Of a stretch of 28,379 nt of DNA, positions 1-7,677 are shown piece after piece (within the stretch, counting starts at the first letter, position 1; every line of letters starts with the position of its first letter). This stretch comes from Melioribacteraceae bacterium. GTDB lineage: Bacteria; Bacteroidota; Ignavibacteria; Ignavibacteriales; Melioribacteraceae. The DNA lies in the NCBI GenBank assembly GCA_023230485.1, contig JALNXG010000052.1:1-28379 (forward strand). The letters run 5' to 3'. The notes beneath the pieces were generated by a model, which ran no database searches, was not told the origin of the DNA, and saw only the letters and a program-made list of their open reading frames with translations. The translations under genes were made by a program, and so were the position numbers.

Positions 1-1
1 A

Positions 2-247
2 AATCCAAATAGTGCTATTGCAGAAATTGCTTCAATTGCCCCATTCGCTTCTATAATTGTAATGCCTGCAAAATTAGCAATGGTTGATGTTCCTCTATGG
101 CAATTACTAGGTTCTTTAGTAATTAATATTGCAACAATATTTGCAATTTTCCCGATTGCAGGTAAGATTTATCGTGTTGGTATTTTAAGAACCGGCAAAA
201 AGCCAAAATGGTCTGAAATATTCTCTTGGCTTAAATACAAGTACTAG
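2..247 (+). CDS. ABC-2 type transporter permease, C-terminal end (partial, NatB-like)
   Basis: The open frame enters from the left edge of the window, so only the last 81 residues are present. An ATG at 62 is internal and not a real start. The visible part has a Pro/Ser-rich loop (PNSAIAEIASIAPFAS), a hydrophobic segment (about residues 38-58 of the fragment) and a KIYRVGIL...GKKP tail. This layout is typical of the last periplasmic loop, final membrane helix and cytoplasmic tail of NatB/YhaP-type ABC-2 permeases, which work with an ABC ATPase to export an ion or small molecule. The ATPase partner is presumably outside the window. A rho-independent terminator follows at once, so this is probably the last gene of its operon. 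The family call rests on the tail motif; the substrate is unknown. Confidence 0.75.
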   Translation, partial: NPNSAIAEIASIAPFASIIVMPAKLAMVDVPLWQLLGSLVINIATIFAIFPIAGKIYRVGILRTGKKPKWSEIFSWLKYKY

Positions 248-264
248 TAGTCAATAAAATTAAG

Positions 265-298
265 AACCGTCTCAAAGTTTATTTGAGGCGGTTTTTTT
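265..298 (+). terminator. Rho-independent terminator of the ABC permease gene
   Basis: A 12-bp stem, aaccgtctcaaa (265-276) with tttgaggcggtt (282-293), contains one G-T wobble and closes a 5-nt loop. It runs directly into a T tract ending at 298. It lies 17 bases after the permease stop codon. Confidence 0.88.
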
Positions 299-341
299 AT
301 ATATTACTATCAATTAGAGAAAGAATTTCAGTGAGTTTATA

Positions 342-662
342 ATGGAAGAAGAAAAATTAATATTTCCTTTGACCGAAAGAATAATGAAGGATTTGCAGAC
401 AACGGAATTTAATCTTCCTATACATGCGAATCTTGAAATGGTAAAAGAACAATTGATTAATAAAATTCGAGAAATGATGGTAAAGGACTACGATCGTTTT
501 ATGAATAATCTTTACCGTATGGATATAAGTGAGGGAAAAGTAATAGATGTAATGAACTCGAAAGAGAAGCAATTAATTCCCGATCAGTTGGCAGATTTAA
601 TAATTGAACGACAGATGCAGAGAGTAAAAACCCGCCTCCTCTACAAAGAAGGGAAACTGTAG
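342..662 (+). CDS. Small hypothetical protein (106 aa), charged and helical
   Basis: I do not recognise this protein. It is 106 residues, rich in Lys, Glu, Met and Ile, with no signal peptide, no membrane segment and no cysteine. Long amphipathic stretches (about residues 25-60 and 80-104) suggest an all-helical cytosolic protein. It is the only sizeable plus-strand frame between the permease terminator and the convergent ATPase gene, and its stop codon falls inside the inverted repeat at 635-670. The start at 342 has no clear Shine-Dalgarno sequence, but it is the first ATG in frame and keeps a conserved-looking MEEEKLIFPLTERI start. An antisense frame at 357-572 looks like a shadow. It is probably a real lineage-specific gene; function unknown. 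Confidence 0.6.
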   Translation: MEEEKLIFPLTERIMKDLQTTEFNLPIHANLEMVKEQLINKIREMMVKDYDRFMNNLYRMDISEGKVIDVMNSKEKQLIPDQLADLIIERQMQRVKTRLLYKEGKL

Positions 663-670
663 AGAGGAGG
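635..670. terminator. Inverted repeat between convergent genes, possible bidirectional terminator
   Basis: The arm cctcctctac (635-644) pairs with gtagagaggagg (659-670), leaving a 2-nt bulge and a 14-nt loop. The structure overlaps the last codons and stop of the small plus-strand gene and abuts the stop of the minus-strand ATPase at 672. Neither side has a good T tract, so efficient intrinsic termination is uncertain. The position, exactly at the convergent junction, is the main support. Confidence 0.45.
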
Positions 671-671
671 G

Positions 672-2771
672 TTATTTCATTACACGCATTGCGTTGAGGA
701 TTGCGAGGATTGCAACTCCCATATCACCGAAAACAGCTTCCCACATTGTGGCAATTCCTAAAATACCGAGAACAATAAAGAATATTTTTATTCCCAGAGC
801 GAAGCCTATATTCTGCCAAACTATTTTCCTTGTTTTCTTGGCTATCTCAATGGCAGTAACAATTTTTGATGGAGAATCGGTCATTAAAACTATATCAGCA
901 GTTTCTACTGCGACATCCGAACCAAGTGCTCCCATAGCAATACCAATATCGGCACGAGCTAATACAGGTGCATCGTTTATTCCATCTCCTACAAACGCAA
1001 CTTTTTCACCTTCCCTTGAAGAAGCAATAATTTTTTCGATATGATTTACTTTATCCTCTGGGAGTAATTCATAATAGTATTCGGAGATAGATAATTTATT
1101 AGCATACGTTTGAGCGGCTGTTTTATTATCTCCCGTAAGCATAACAGAATTAATATTCATACCACTTAATGATCTTATCGTCTCGTCTGCACCTGATTTT
1201 AAAGAATCTGAAATGATAATATATCCGGCATATACTGAATCGACAGCTACATGAATTACTGTTCCTTCAACATCACATCTGCTATGCTCAATATTTTCAA
1301 TATGAAGAAGACGGTCATTTCCCACAATAACTTGCTTTCCATTGACGATTGCTTTAATTCCTTTTCCACTCAATTCATTATGATCCGTAATTGCTGTGGG
1401 GTCAATAGGTTCATTAAATGCCTCAAGAACCGATTTAGCAATAGGGTGATTAGAATTGGATTCAGCATAAGCGGCATATCGTAAAATTTCATTTTTATCA
1501 AATCCATTTTCTTCAATGATATCCGAAACCTTAAATTCACCTTTAGTGAGGGTACCAGTCTTATCGAATACAACAGTTTTTACTTTTGTCAATGCATCAA
1601 GAAAGTTAGACCCTTTTACCAAAATTCCTTTTTTTGAAGCTCCACCAATTCCACCGAAATATCCAAGCGGAATGCTAATAACTAATGCGCACGGACATGA
1701 GATAACCAATACTACAAGTGCACGATAAATCCAATCAGAAAAAGTTTCGCCGCTAAATATAATTGGAGGAAGAACTGCTAATAGCAATGCTCCTATTACA
1801 ACAACCGGAGTGTAATACTTCGCAAATGTAGTAATGAATTTTTCTGTTTCAGCTTTTTTTGAGGAGGCATTTTCTACAAGATCAAGAATTCGTGAAATCG
1901 ATGATTCATTAAATCGTTTTGAAACTTTAATAGTAAGCAAGCCCGATTGATTAAGCATTCCTGCTAACGCCGTATCGTCTATTTTAAGTTTTCTTGGTAC
2001 GCTTTCTCCTGTTAATGCTGATGTATCGACAAACGATTCGCCTGAGATGACGATTCCATCGAGAGGAATTTTTTCACCCACTTTTACTAAAATCGTGTCG
2101 CCGATTTTTACTTCTTCAGGCGATACGGTTTTAATTTCACCATTAATTTTAAGATTAGCATAATCGGGACGAATTTCTAAAAGAGATTTTATTGAGCGTC
2201 TTGAACGATTAAGTGAGATATCCTGAAACAATTCACCGACTACATAAAAAAGCATTACCGCAACTGCCTCAGGTATTTCATGGATTGCATATGCACCGAT
2301 TGTAGCAATTGTCATTAAAAAGTTTTCGTTAAAGACCTGTCCTTTAATAATATTTTTAATAGCACTGACAATTACATCCCAACCGCTTAATAGATATGCA
2401 ATAAAGAAAACCAGATATTCGGCACTATGATATTTGGTGTTATGAAGTTCTTGCTCATAGAGTAAACCGAAACCTAATAACAATATAGTAAGAATTATTT
2501 TTATTAGTGCAGTGCGGTTATCTTTCCAAAGAGATGCAAGATTTTGTTTTTGATGTGGAGCGAAATTAGTTTCATATTCTTCAACCTCTACATCAGGCTC
2601 AAGATCTTTTATTTTTTGTTTAACTGAATCAAGATTGTCTGCCTCAATTTCTAAAGATGAGTTTACAAAATTTACAGTAACAAATTTTACATCGCTCATT
2701 TTAGAAAGACCGTCTTCGATTTTTGCGGCACACGAAGCACAATCCAAATTTTTCAGTTTATATTTTTTCAT
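672..2771 (-). CDS. Heavy-metal P1B-type ATPase, Zn2+/Cd2+/Pb2+ exporter class
   Basis: This inner-membrane pump uses ATP to export soft divalent metals. The 699-aa protein has an N-terminal heavy-metal-associated domain with CASC (Cys11, Cys14), TGES of the actuator domain (about 254-257), a CPC metal site in a transmembrane helix (Cys359, Cys361), the phosphorylated Asp403 in DKTGT, His442-Pro in the nucleotide domain, and GDGIND (about 595-600). A Lys in the penultimate helix (about 662) and an Asp in the last helix (about 683, GDMG) match the metal-site residues of the ZntA/CadA class rather than copper pumps. The frame extends upstream to an ATG at 2816, but I chose 2771: MKKYKLKNLDCASC is the normal start of the metal-binding domain, and an AAAG-type ribosome site precedes it. 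It is the last of four minus-strand genes. No MerR or ArsR regulator is nearby. Confidence 0.93.
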   Translation of the reverse strand: MKKYKLKNLDCASCAAKIEDGLSKMSDVKFVTVNFVNSSLEIEADNLDSVKQKIKDLEPDVEVEEYETNFAPHQKQNLASLWKDNRTALIKIILTILLLGFGLLYEQELHNTKYHSAEYLVFFIAYLLSGWDVIVSAIKNIIKGQVFNENFLMTIATIGAYAIHEIPEAVAVMLFYVVGELFQDISLNRSRRSIKSLLEIRPDYANLKINGEIKTVSPEEVKIGDTILVKVGEKIPLDGIVISGESFVDTSALTGESVPRKLKIDDTALAGMLNQSGLLTIKVSKRFNESSISRILDLVENASSKKAETEKFITTFAKYYTPVVVIGALLLAVLPPIIFSGETFSDWIYRALVVLVISCPCALVISIPLGYFGGIGGASKKGILVKGSNFLDALTKVKTVVFDKTGTLTKGEFKVSDIIEENGFDKNEILRYAAYAESNSNHPIAKSVLEAFNEPIDPTAITDHNELSGKGIKAIVNGKQVIVGNDRLLHIENIEHSRCDVEGTVIHVAVDSVYAGYIIISDSLKSGADETIRSLSGMNINSVMLTGDNKTAAQTYANKLSISEYYYELLPEDKVNHIEKIIASSREGEKVAFVGDGINDAPVLARADIGIAMGALGSDVAVETADIVLMTDSPSKIVTAIEIAKKTRKIVWQNIGFALGIKIFFIVLGILGIATMWEAVFGDMGVAILAILNAMRVMK

Positions 2772-2862
2772 ACAGAAACTTTCATTAAAGTTAAACAGAG
2801 ATGCTACTATATACAATAACCAACTGTGTAGTTAAAATCAATAGTCAAATCAGTTCAAAGAA

Positions 2863-4935
2863 TTACATGTTTTCCCATTGTTTCGTTGCGGCGATCTTGT
2901 CATCAGGTCCGAATAGTACTAATATATCATCACTCTCAATTTTATAATTCGGATCGGCAATGATTAATTTATCTCCCGATTCACTCATATATCCATGACT
3001 AAGTTTTTTTATAAGCAAAACTTCAAGTCCATAACGATTACGAAGGCGCAAAATTGATAAGGATTTTCCTATGAAATCACGGCGAGGAACAATCTCGATT
3101 ATAGAATATCCATCTGCAACTCTTGACTGAATCCCGGCATCAATTGTTTTAAGTTCCTTTGCGAATCCTTCAGCAAGATTATGTTTAAGATTCTCTTTAT
3201 TGAGCATGCTTATTACATCTTTACGCCAAACAGATCCGAGTACCACATCAGGATTATTCAATGAGAATACAGGAAGTTCATCGACATCACGATTCTCAAA
3301 AATTTTCATTACATGGTCTAAATCATCAGAATCAAATACTTTTACAATATTAGTCTGCGCAATATCTCTCACAACAAGAACACTTTGAATATGTTCATAT
3401 TCGGAAATAATTGGTCGCAACTCGGTTTCGGTTATGTATCCCGTTATTTTATTCTCTTTATTAAAAAGATAGAATATGCTATGCGGCACTTCTGAGAGTT
3501 TATTTACCAATGCAGCGATTTTTGTTTCTTCCGGAATTAAATTTATTTCTTTCCTTAATATCTCTTCAGTAAAAATAGATTTAAGGACGTTGACAGATCT
3601 TTTCTCGGATAAGCGATATCCTTGACGTGTAAGATTAAGAAGATGAACAGAATTTTTTAAAGTAATTTGAACAAACATGGTGCTTGAAACAACGGCTAGC
3701 ATTAATGGTAGTATATAAGAATAATCTTTAGTCATTTCAAAGATTATTAAGATTGCAGAAATAGGTATTGAATTAATACCTCCGAGCATTGCACCCATTC
3801 CGACAAGTAAAAAAGCAGTAGGATCGAGATTCAATCCAAAGAAATAGTTCATTACGAAGGCATATAAAAAACCAAGACATGCACCCATAAACAATGCGGG
3901 GGCAAAAATTCCACCATATCCACCGCTATTAAGGACTAATGGTACGAGCAAGAATTTCATTCCGAATAAAATTAATACTCCGCTCCAAAGATATTTGTTT
4001 TGAAGCATGTGGTTAATTGCTTTATATCCGATACCGAAGATATCAGAATAAAAATATCCTGCGGCTCCAACAAGCAAACCCGCCATTACCATTACACTCC
4101 ACTGAGGTAATCGTGTAAGTAAATGTTTTTTTATAAAATCATCTGAAAGATTAGAATATTTTACGAAGAGAAAAGAAATAGCCCCAATGAAGATGCCGAG
4201 AAGTGCATAATGAAATATCGTATCAAAGCTTCCTATTGATGGAGTATTAAATTGAAATACTGATACGTTACCGAGAAATGTACGTGATATTGTGCTTGCA
4301 GTAACAGAGGATAAAATCAATGCAGAGAATGTAGCTGTTTCAAATTCATTCAATAAAACAATTTCGAGAGCGAAGAAGATTCCTCCAAGTGGAGTATTGA
4401 AAATTGCGGCTATTGCAGCACCTGCACCTGCCGCCGTGTACATTCTTTTTCTTTGATCGGAGATATTTAGTAAGGTAGATAATTTACTAGCTACACCGCC
4501 GCCGAGCTGTGCCGCGGGTCCCTCGGGTCCTACCGTTCCACCGCTTCCGATACAGATTACTGGGGCGATAAAATGAAAAACAGTATTTCTAAAAGGGATA
4601 TTGCCTTTCTTTGAAGCAACTGATTTTATTACTTCTGAGACACCGCGTTTTGAAGCAATATGAGGCATCGAACGAATCATCATACTTTGGATAAACATTC
4701 CGATTGCCGGAATCGTAATTACAGCAAATGCACCTAGGAAATATAATCCGCTTGCCGTTTGCCCGAAAAATACGTCATTAAAAAATTCAATCGAATTATG
4801 AAACAATACTGCGGCGAAACCGACCGCTGCACCGATTAATATAGAATAGATAGTAAATACTGAATAATCAGGTAAGTGAATTTTTGAAATAGTTTTTCCG
4901 GTAAACTGTTGGATTTTTTTAAAGTAACTGTACAT
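2863..4935 (-). CDS. ClC-family anion channel/transporter with CBS pair and RCK_C (TrkA-C) domain
   Basis: This is a membrane protein that moves Cl- or related anions. The 690 residues hold the ClC core (about 25-425), a CBS pair (about 450-580) and an RCK_C/TrkA-C regulatory domain (about 605-688), an extended layout compared with the bare ClC of E. coli. Seen motifs: the gating glutamate Glu138 in GPEGP, and GGIFAP (341-346). The first anion-binding motif is unusual: where E. coli has GSGIPE, this protein reads KRGVSE (about 96-101). The internal proton glutamate of exchangers is also absent: after Glu191 comes Ile192 (FALEIVL), where exchangers have Glu-Glu and animal channels have Glu-Val. 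Whether it is a channel or an exchanger cannot be settled by sequence. Its ATG lies 2 bases after the stop of the PP2C gene, so translation is probably coupled. CBS and RCK_C domains usually bind nucleotides or other ligands. Confidence 0.92.
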   Translation of the reverse strand: MYSYFKKIQQFTGKTISKIHLPDYSVFTIYSILIGAAVGFAAVLFHNSIEFFNDVFFGQTASGLYFLGAFAVITIPAIGMFIQSMMIRSMPHIASKRGVSEVIKSVASKKGNIPFRNTVFHFIAPVICIGSGGTVGPEGPAAQLGGGVASKLSTLLNISDQRKRMYTAAGAGAAIAAIFNTPLGGIFFALEIVLLNEFETATFSALILSSVTASTISRTFLGNVSVFQFNTPSIGSFDTIFHYALLGIFIGAISFLFVKYSNLSDDFIKKHLLTRLPQWSVMVMAGLLVGAAGYFYSDIFGIGYKAINHMLQNKYLWSGVLILFGMKFLLVPLVLNSGGYGGIFAPALFMGACLGFLYAFVMNYFFGLNLDPTAFLLVGMGAMLGGINSIPISAILIIFEMTKDYSYILPLMLAVVSSTMFVQITLKNSVHLLNLTRQGYRLSEKRSVNVLKSIFTEEILRKEINLIPEETKIAALVNKLSEVPHSIFYLFNKENKITGYITETELRPIISEYEHIQSVLVVRDIAQTNIVKVFDSDDLDHVMKIFENRDVDELPVFSLNNPDVVLGSVWRKDVISMLNKENLKHNLAEGFAKELKTIDAGIQSRVADGYSIIEIVPRRDFIGKSLSILRLRNRYGLEVLLIKKLSHGYMSESGDKLIIADPNYKIESDDILVLFGPDDKIAATKQWENM

Positions 4936-4937
4936 AA

Positions 4938-6134
4938 TTAATCTTTTTTAATCACCATAATAGTAGCATCATCTTCCCATTTTCTTTTAAGACCGAAAGA
5001 GAATGCACTTAGAAAAATTTTATCGAGAATTACTTCAGAAGTTAAATCCTTATTTTCTATCACTGTTTTTTTTATTCCTTCAATTCCGAAGTCTTCGCCC
5101 GTAAATGGATTTTTACGTTCAAAAATTCCATCAGTATATAGAACAAGTATATCGCCCGATTTCATATTGGCAAAACTTCGAGAAAGTTGAATCTCAGGAA
5201 GTGCCCCGAAAATTAATCCAGTTGATTCTAGTTCAGTTATATCAACACCAGCTGAAAATAAAAGGGGGGAAGGATGTCCCGCATTTACATAAAAAATATT
5301 GCCATTCTTCTCAATCTCTGCATAGAAGAGAGAAATAAAACTAGTAGAATATACGCTCCTATAAATTACCTTATTTAATTTCTGAAAGGTATAAACCATT
5401 TCCATATGTTTTTCGAGACCCATGCGAAGACCTGTAACAACATCCCGAACGAGAAGAGCCGCAGGAAGTCCATGACCGCTGGCATCGCCAATACATATAC
5501 CGAGCACATCATTATCGAAATCAAAATAATCATAAAGATCGCCGCCAACAATTTCTGCCGGTACTGAGCGACCGCATATATCAAAACCGCTTATTTCAGG
5601 GGCAGAAGCAGGGAGCAAGCTTTGTTGAATGTGCGCCGCTTGTTCCATTTCAGATTTAACCGATTCGGAATAGAGACGATAGTTTAAATAAGTTCTTACT
5701 GCATTAAGGCAGAATTCGACTTCTTCACGCAGCCAACCGCTTTTTAATTCAAACACGCAAAGCCATCTTGATTCAGGGCTTCGTACTGTAATGGCGGCAG
5801 GTATTTTATATTCTGATTGCGAATAAATTTTATTGTCAATTGTAAAATCGGGATTATCGAATATGTAAGTTTTTGAAGAAAGCAATGCGCTTATAGCTTC
5901 AGAATCAGATTTTATTGTTTTTGCCATTTCTTCTGTTTCGGTAGAGGGGTAAACTAAAATATATTCACCTTCAGCGGCTTCATAAACTCTTCCGTTACCG
6001 ATTCTTAAATCATATCCAAATGTATTTTCCAGTTCTTGAACGATTTTAAAAACATAATCTTGCGAAGATTTTTCTAAACTAATTTTGCTAAGAAGCGAAT
6101 CTAACTTCCTATAAAATATTTTTGGTTCTATCAT
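4938..6134 (-). CDS. PP2C-type (SpoIIE/RsbU) serine/threonine phosphatase with N-terminal GAF-like region
   Basis: The 398-aa cytosolic protein is likely a protein phosphatase of the RsbU/SpoIIE class, which dephosphorylates anti-anti-sigma proteins or similar targets. The N-terminal ~150 residues resemble a GAF sensor domain. A helical linker (about 155-172, EQAAHIQQSLLP) leads into the PP2C domain. The metal-binding acidic residues are visible: GGDLYD (Asp199, Asp202), GDASGHG (216-222), LYTDGI (Asp335) and DDAT (388-391). Its start overlaps the stop of the pseudouridine synthase gene (ATGA), and the ClC gene begins 2 bases after its own stop. No STAS anti-anti-sigma or HPK-type anti-sigma gene is present in the window, so the substrate lies elsewhere or the pairing with the ClC is functional. 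Confidence 0.9.
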   Translation of the reverse strand: MIEPKIFYRKLDSLLSKISLEKSSQDYVFKIVQELENTFGYDLRIGNGRVYEAAEGEYILVYPSTETEEMAKTIKSDSEAISALLSSKTYIFDNPDFTIDNKIYSQSEYKIPAAITVRSPESRWLCVFELKSGWLREEVEFCLNAVRTYLNYRLYSESVKSEMEQAAHIQQSLLPASAPEISGFDICGRSVPAEIVGGDLYDYFDFDNDVLGICIGDASGHGLPAALLVRDVVTGLRMGLEKHMEMVYTFQKLNKVIYRSVYSTSFISLFYAEIEKNGNIFYVNAGHPSPLLFSAGVDITELESTGLIFGALPEIQLSRSFANMKSGDILVLYTDGIFERKNPFTGEDFGIEGIKKTVIENKDLTSEVILDKIFLSAFSFGLKRKWEDDATIMVIKKD

Positions 6135-6784
6135 ATTTTATCTTCGTGAAAATTAATAAAAGTTGACGGAACTTCACTCTTAAAGTGATAGACTTGATCT
6201 AAATCAAATTCTAATTCAGTAGCGTGAAGATATAGCCGTTTGTATTTATACTGCAAATTATCATCGCCATACATTCTATCACCTGCTACGGGATGATCAA
6301 TAGAATATAAGTGAACGCGAATTTGATGCCGCCTTCCGGTTGTGGGTGTTAATTCTACTAATGTATGATTACGGAAACGTTTAATCACTTCGTAATTTGT
6401 AACCGATCTTTTACCGCTATTACTGTTAGTAACTCCCATTCTACCTGATCCGAATTCTTTAATACTTTTGGCTATCGTTCCGTTATTATTTTTTACCAAT
6501 CCGGTTACAATTGCAGAGTAACGTTTTTTTATTTCTCTTGTTTCAAAAAGTTTACAAAGTTCTTTATGTGATCTTTCGTGCTTTGCAAATAGAATTATTC
6601 CACTCACATCTTTATCAAGTCTATGAACTATAAATAATTTTGATTTATATTCATCGCAAAGAAGAGAATAAAGATTAGGGAGGGATAGGTCGTTTTCGGG
6701 AATTGAAGATATGCCGGCATCTTTTTCTGCAACGATAAAATCACTATTCTCGAATATTATAAAATATGGTTGTTTTGTTTTCAT
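6131..6784 (-). CDS. RluA-family RNA pseudouridine synthase, short form
   Basis: The enzyme isomerises specific uridines in rRNA or tRNA to pseudouridine. It has 217 residues, close to RluA of E. coli and much shorter than RluC/RluD, and it has no N-terminal S4 domain. The catalytic motif is HRLDKDVSG, with Asp57 as the nucleophile. Further family motifs are KRYSAIV (about 87-93) and the TTGRRHQIRVHL segment that includes the conserved Arg. It is the first gene of the minus-strand group, and its stop overlaps the PP2C start by ATGA. The exact RNA target cannot be assigned; RluA-like tRNA/23S activity is one option. Confidence 0.9.
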   Translation of the reverse strand: MKTKQPYFIIFENSDFIVAEKDAGISSIPENDLSLPNLYSLLCDEYKSKLFIVHRLDKDVSGIILFAKHERSHKELCKLFETREIKKRYSAIVTGLVKNNNGTIAKSIKEFGSGRMGVTNSNSGKRSVTNYEVIKRFRNHTLVELTPTTGRRHQIRVHLYSIDHPVAGDRMYGDDNLQYKYKRLYLHATELEFDLDQVYHFKSEVPSTFINFHEDKI

Positions 6785-6819
6785 TTAGTTTGTTTTGGAA
6801 ATTTCATTAAATATATTAA

Positions 6820-7030
6820 TTAGTATACGTGACTCTTGATAATTAATCCGGAAGTTATAACTCCGCTCAGCATTGCGCCATCGACACGAACACTCAAAGA
6901 ATCCGCACCTGAAAGATACAAATTCTTTACGGGAGTAATTGGACTAATCCAATTAACTTTATATCTTTTTATAATTGTAAAGAGAGCTAATGCCCGATCC
7001 GATAATTATCACATCAAAATTATTTTTCAT
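6820..7030 (-). pseudogene. Internally deleted FAD/NAD(P)-binding oxidoreductase (phytoene desaturase/CrtI-like) remnant
   Basis: On the minus strand an ATG at 7030, preceded by a GAGGTG ribosome site, opens MKNNFDVIIIGSGISS, the typical N-terminal beta strand and dinucleotide-binding loop of FAD-dependent oxidoreductases. That frame then stops at LYNYKKI. In the next frame, overlapping the break and ending at a TAA at 6820-6822, is ITPVKNLYLSGADS followed by VDGAMLSGVITSGL, the C-terminal FAD-binding end of phytoene desaturase-like proteins (COG1233), which are about 500 aa. Only the first ~16 and last ~45 residues remain, so over 1 kb of coding sequence is missing between them and the two ends are out of frame. 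The plus-strand frame at 6836-7141 is the shadow of this remnant. It fills most of the 323-bp gap between the flanking genes. Confidence 0.75.
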
Positions 7031-7048
7031 AAAGCACCTCATAAAATA

Positions 7049-7079
7049 TTTGATTCTTTCTTAAAAAAGTCTAAATTCG
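7049..7079 (+). promoter_or_regulatory. Possible Bacteroidota-type promoter (-33/-7) for the DUF3109 gene
   Basis: TTTG at 7049-7052 is followed after exactly 19 bases by TAAATTCG (7072-7079). The Bacteroidota housekeeping consensus is TTTG-N19-TAnnTTTG, so one position differs. The start site would fall near 7085, about 20 bases before the ATG at 7108. In DNA this AT-rich the match could arise by chance, and use of this consensus by the host lineage is assumed. Confidence 0.3.
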
Positions 7080-7107
7080 TATCTTTATCAAAAATTATTC
7101 CAGAATT

Positions 7108-7671
7108 ATGCAACCAGACTTTTACGAAGCAGACAATGTAATATTAAATAGCGAAATAGCAAGTATCAAATTTACTTGTGATTTGACAAAGTGTAAAGGG
7201 GCATGCTGTACCATGGAAAGCAAATATGGTGCACCTTTAGAAAAAGAAGAAGTTGAAGCTATCGCTAAAAATTACCATATTATTAAGGATTTCATTCCGG
7301 AAAAGCATCAAGCCGAAATAGAAAAAAATGGCTTTTGGATGGAGATCGATGGGGAATTAATGACTCGCAGTCTTAATGACAGAGAATGTCTCTTTGTCTA
7401 TTATGACGGTGATATTGCCAAATGTGGAATTGAAAAGGCATGCAGGGAAGGTTTAATCGATTTTCTTAAACCGATTTCATGTCATCTATTTCCGATAAGA
7501 ATCAGTCATTTCGGCGGACCGGTATTAAGATATGAGAGATACCATATTTGTGAACCGGCATTAGAAAACGGAGAAAAGACTAAAATTTCAGTACTCGATT
7601 TCTGTAAAGAATCGCTCGAAAGGCAATTCGGTTCAAAGTGGTTTCAAAAAATTAAAAGTTTAATTAGGTAA
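7108..7671 (+). CDS. DUF3109 family cysteine-cluster protein
   Basis: The 187-aa soluble protein has the cysteine pattern of DUF3109, related to the YkgJ zinc/iron-chelating group. Cysteines are at about 24, 29, 33, 34 (CDLTKCKGACC), 94, 106, 112, 125 and 148, enough to bind a metal or Fe-S centre. The family is common in Bacteroidota, and its biochemical role is not established. The ATG at 7108 gives the usual start, about 20 residues before the first cysteine. It ends 6 bases before the rpoN start, so the two are likely co-transcribed. Assignment to the family is firm; function is unknown. Confidence 0.88.
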   Translation: MQPDFYEADNVILNSEIASIKFTCDLTKCKGACCTMESKYGAPLEKEEVEAIAKNYHIIKDFIPEKHQAEIEKNGFWMEIDGELMTRSLNDRECLFVYYDGDIAKCGIEKACREGLIDFLKPISCHLFPIRISHFGGPVLRYERYHICEPALENGEKTKISVLDFCKESLERQFGSKWFQKIKSLIR

Positions 7672-7677
7672 TCAATT

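Noticed and set aside
6836..7141. Plus-strand open frame of 101 codons
   Set aside because: It lies antisense to the FAD oxidoreductase remnant, overlaps the real DUF3109 start and has no family features.
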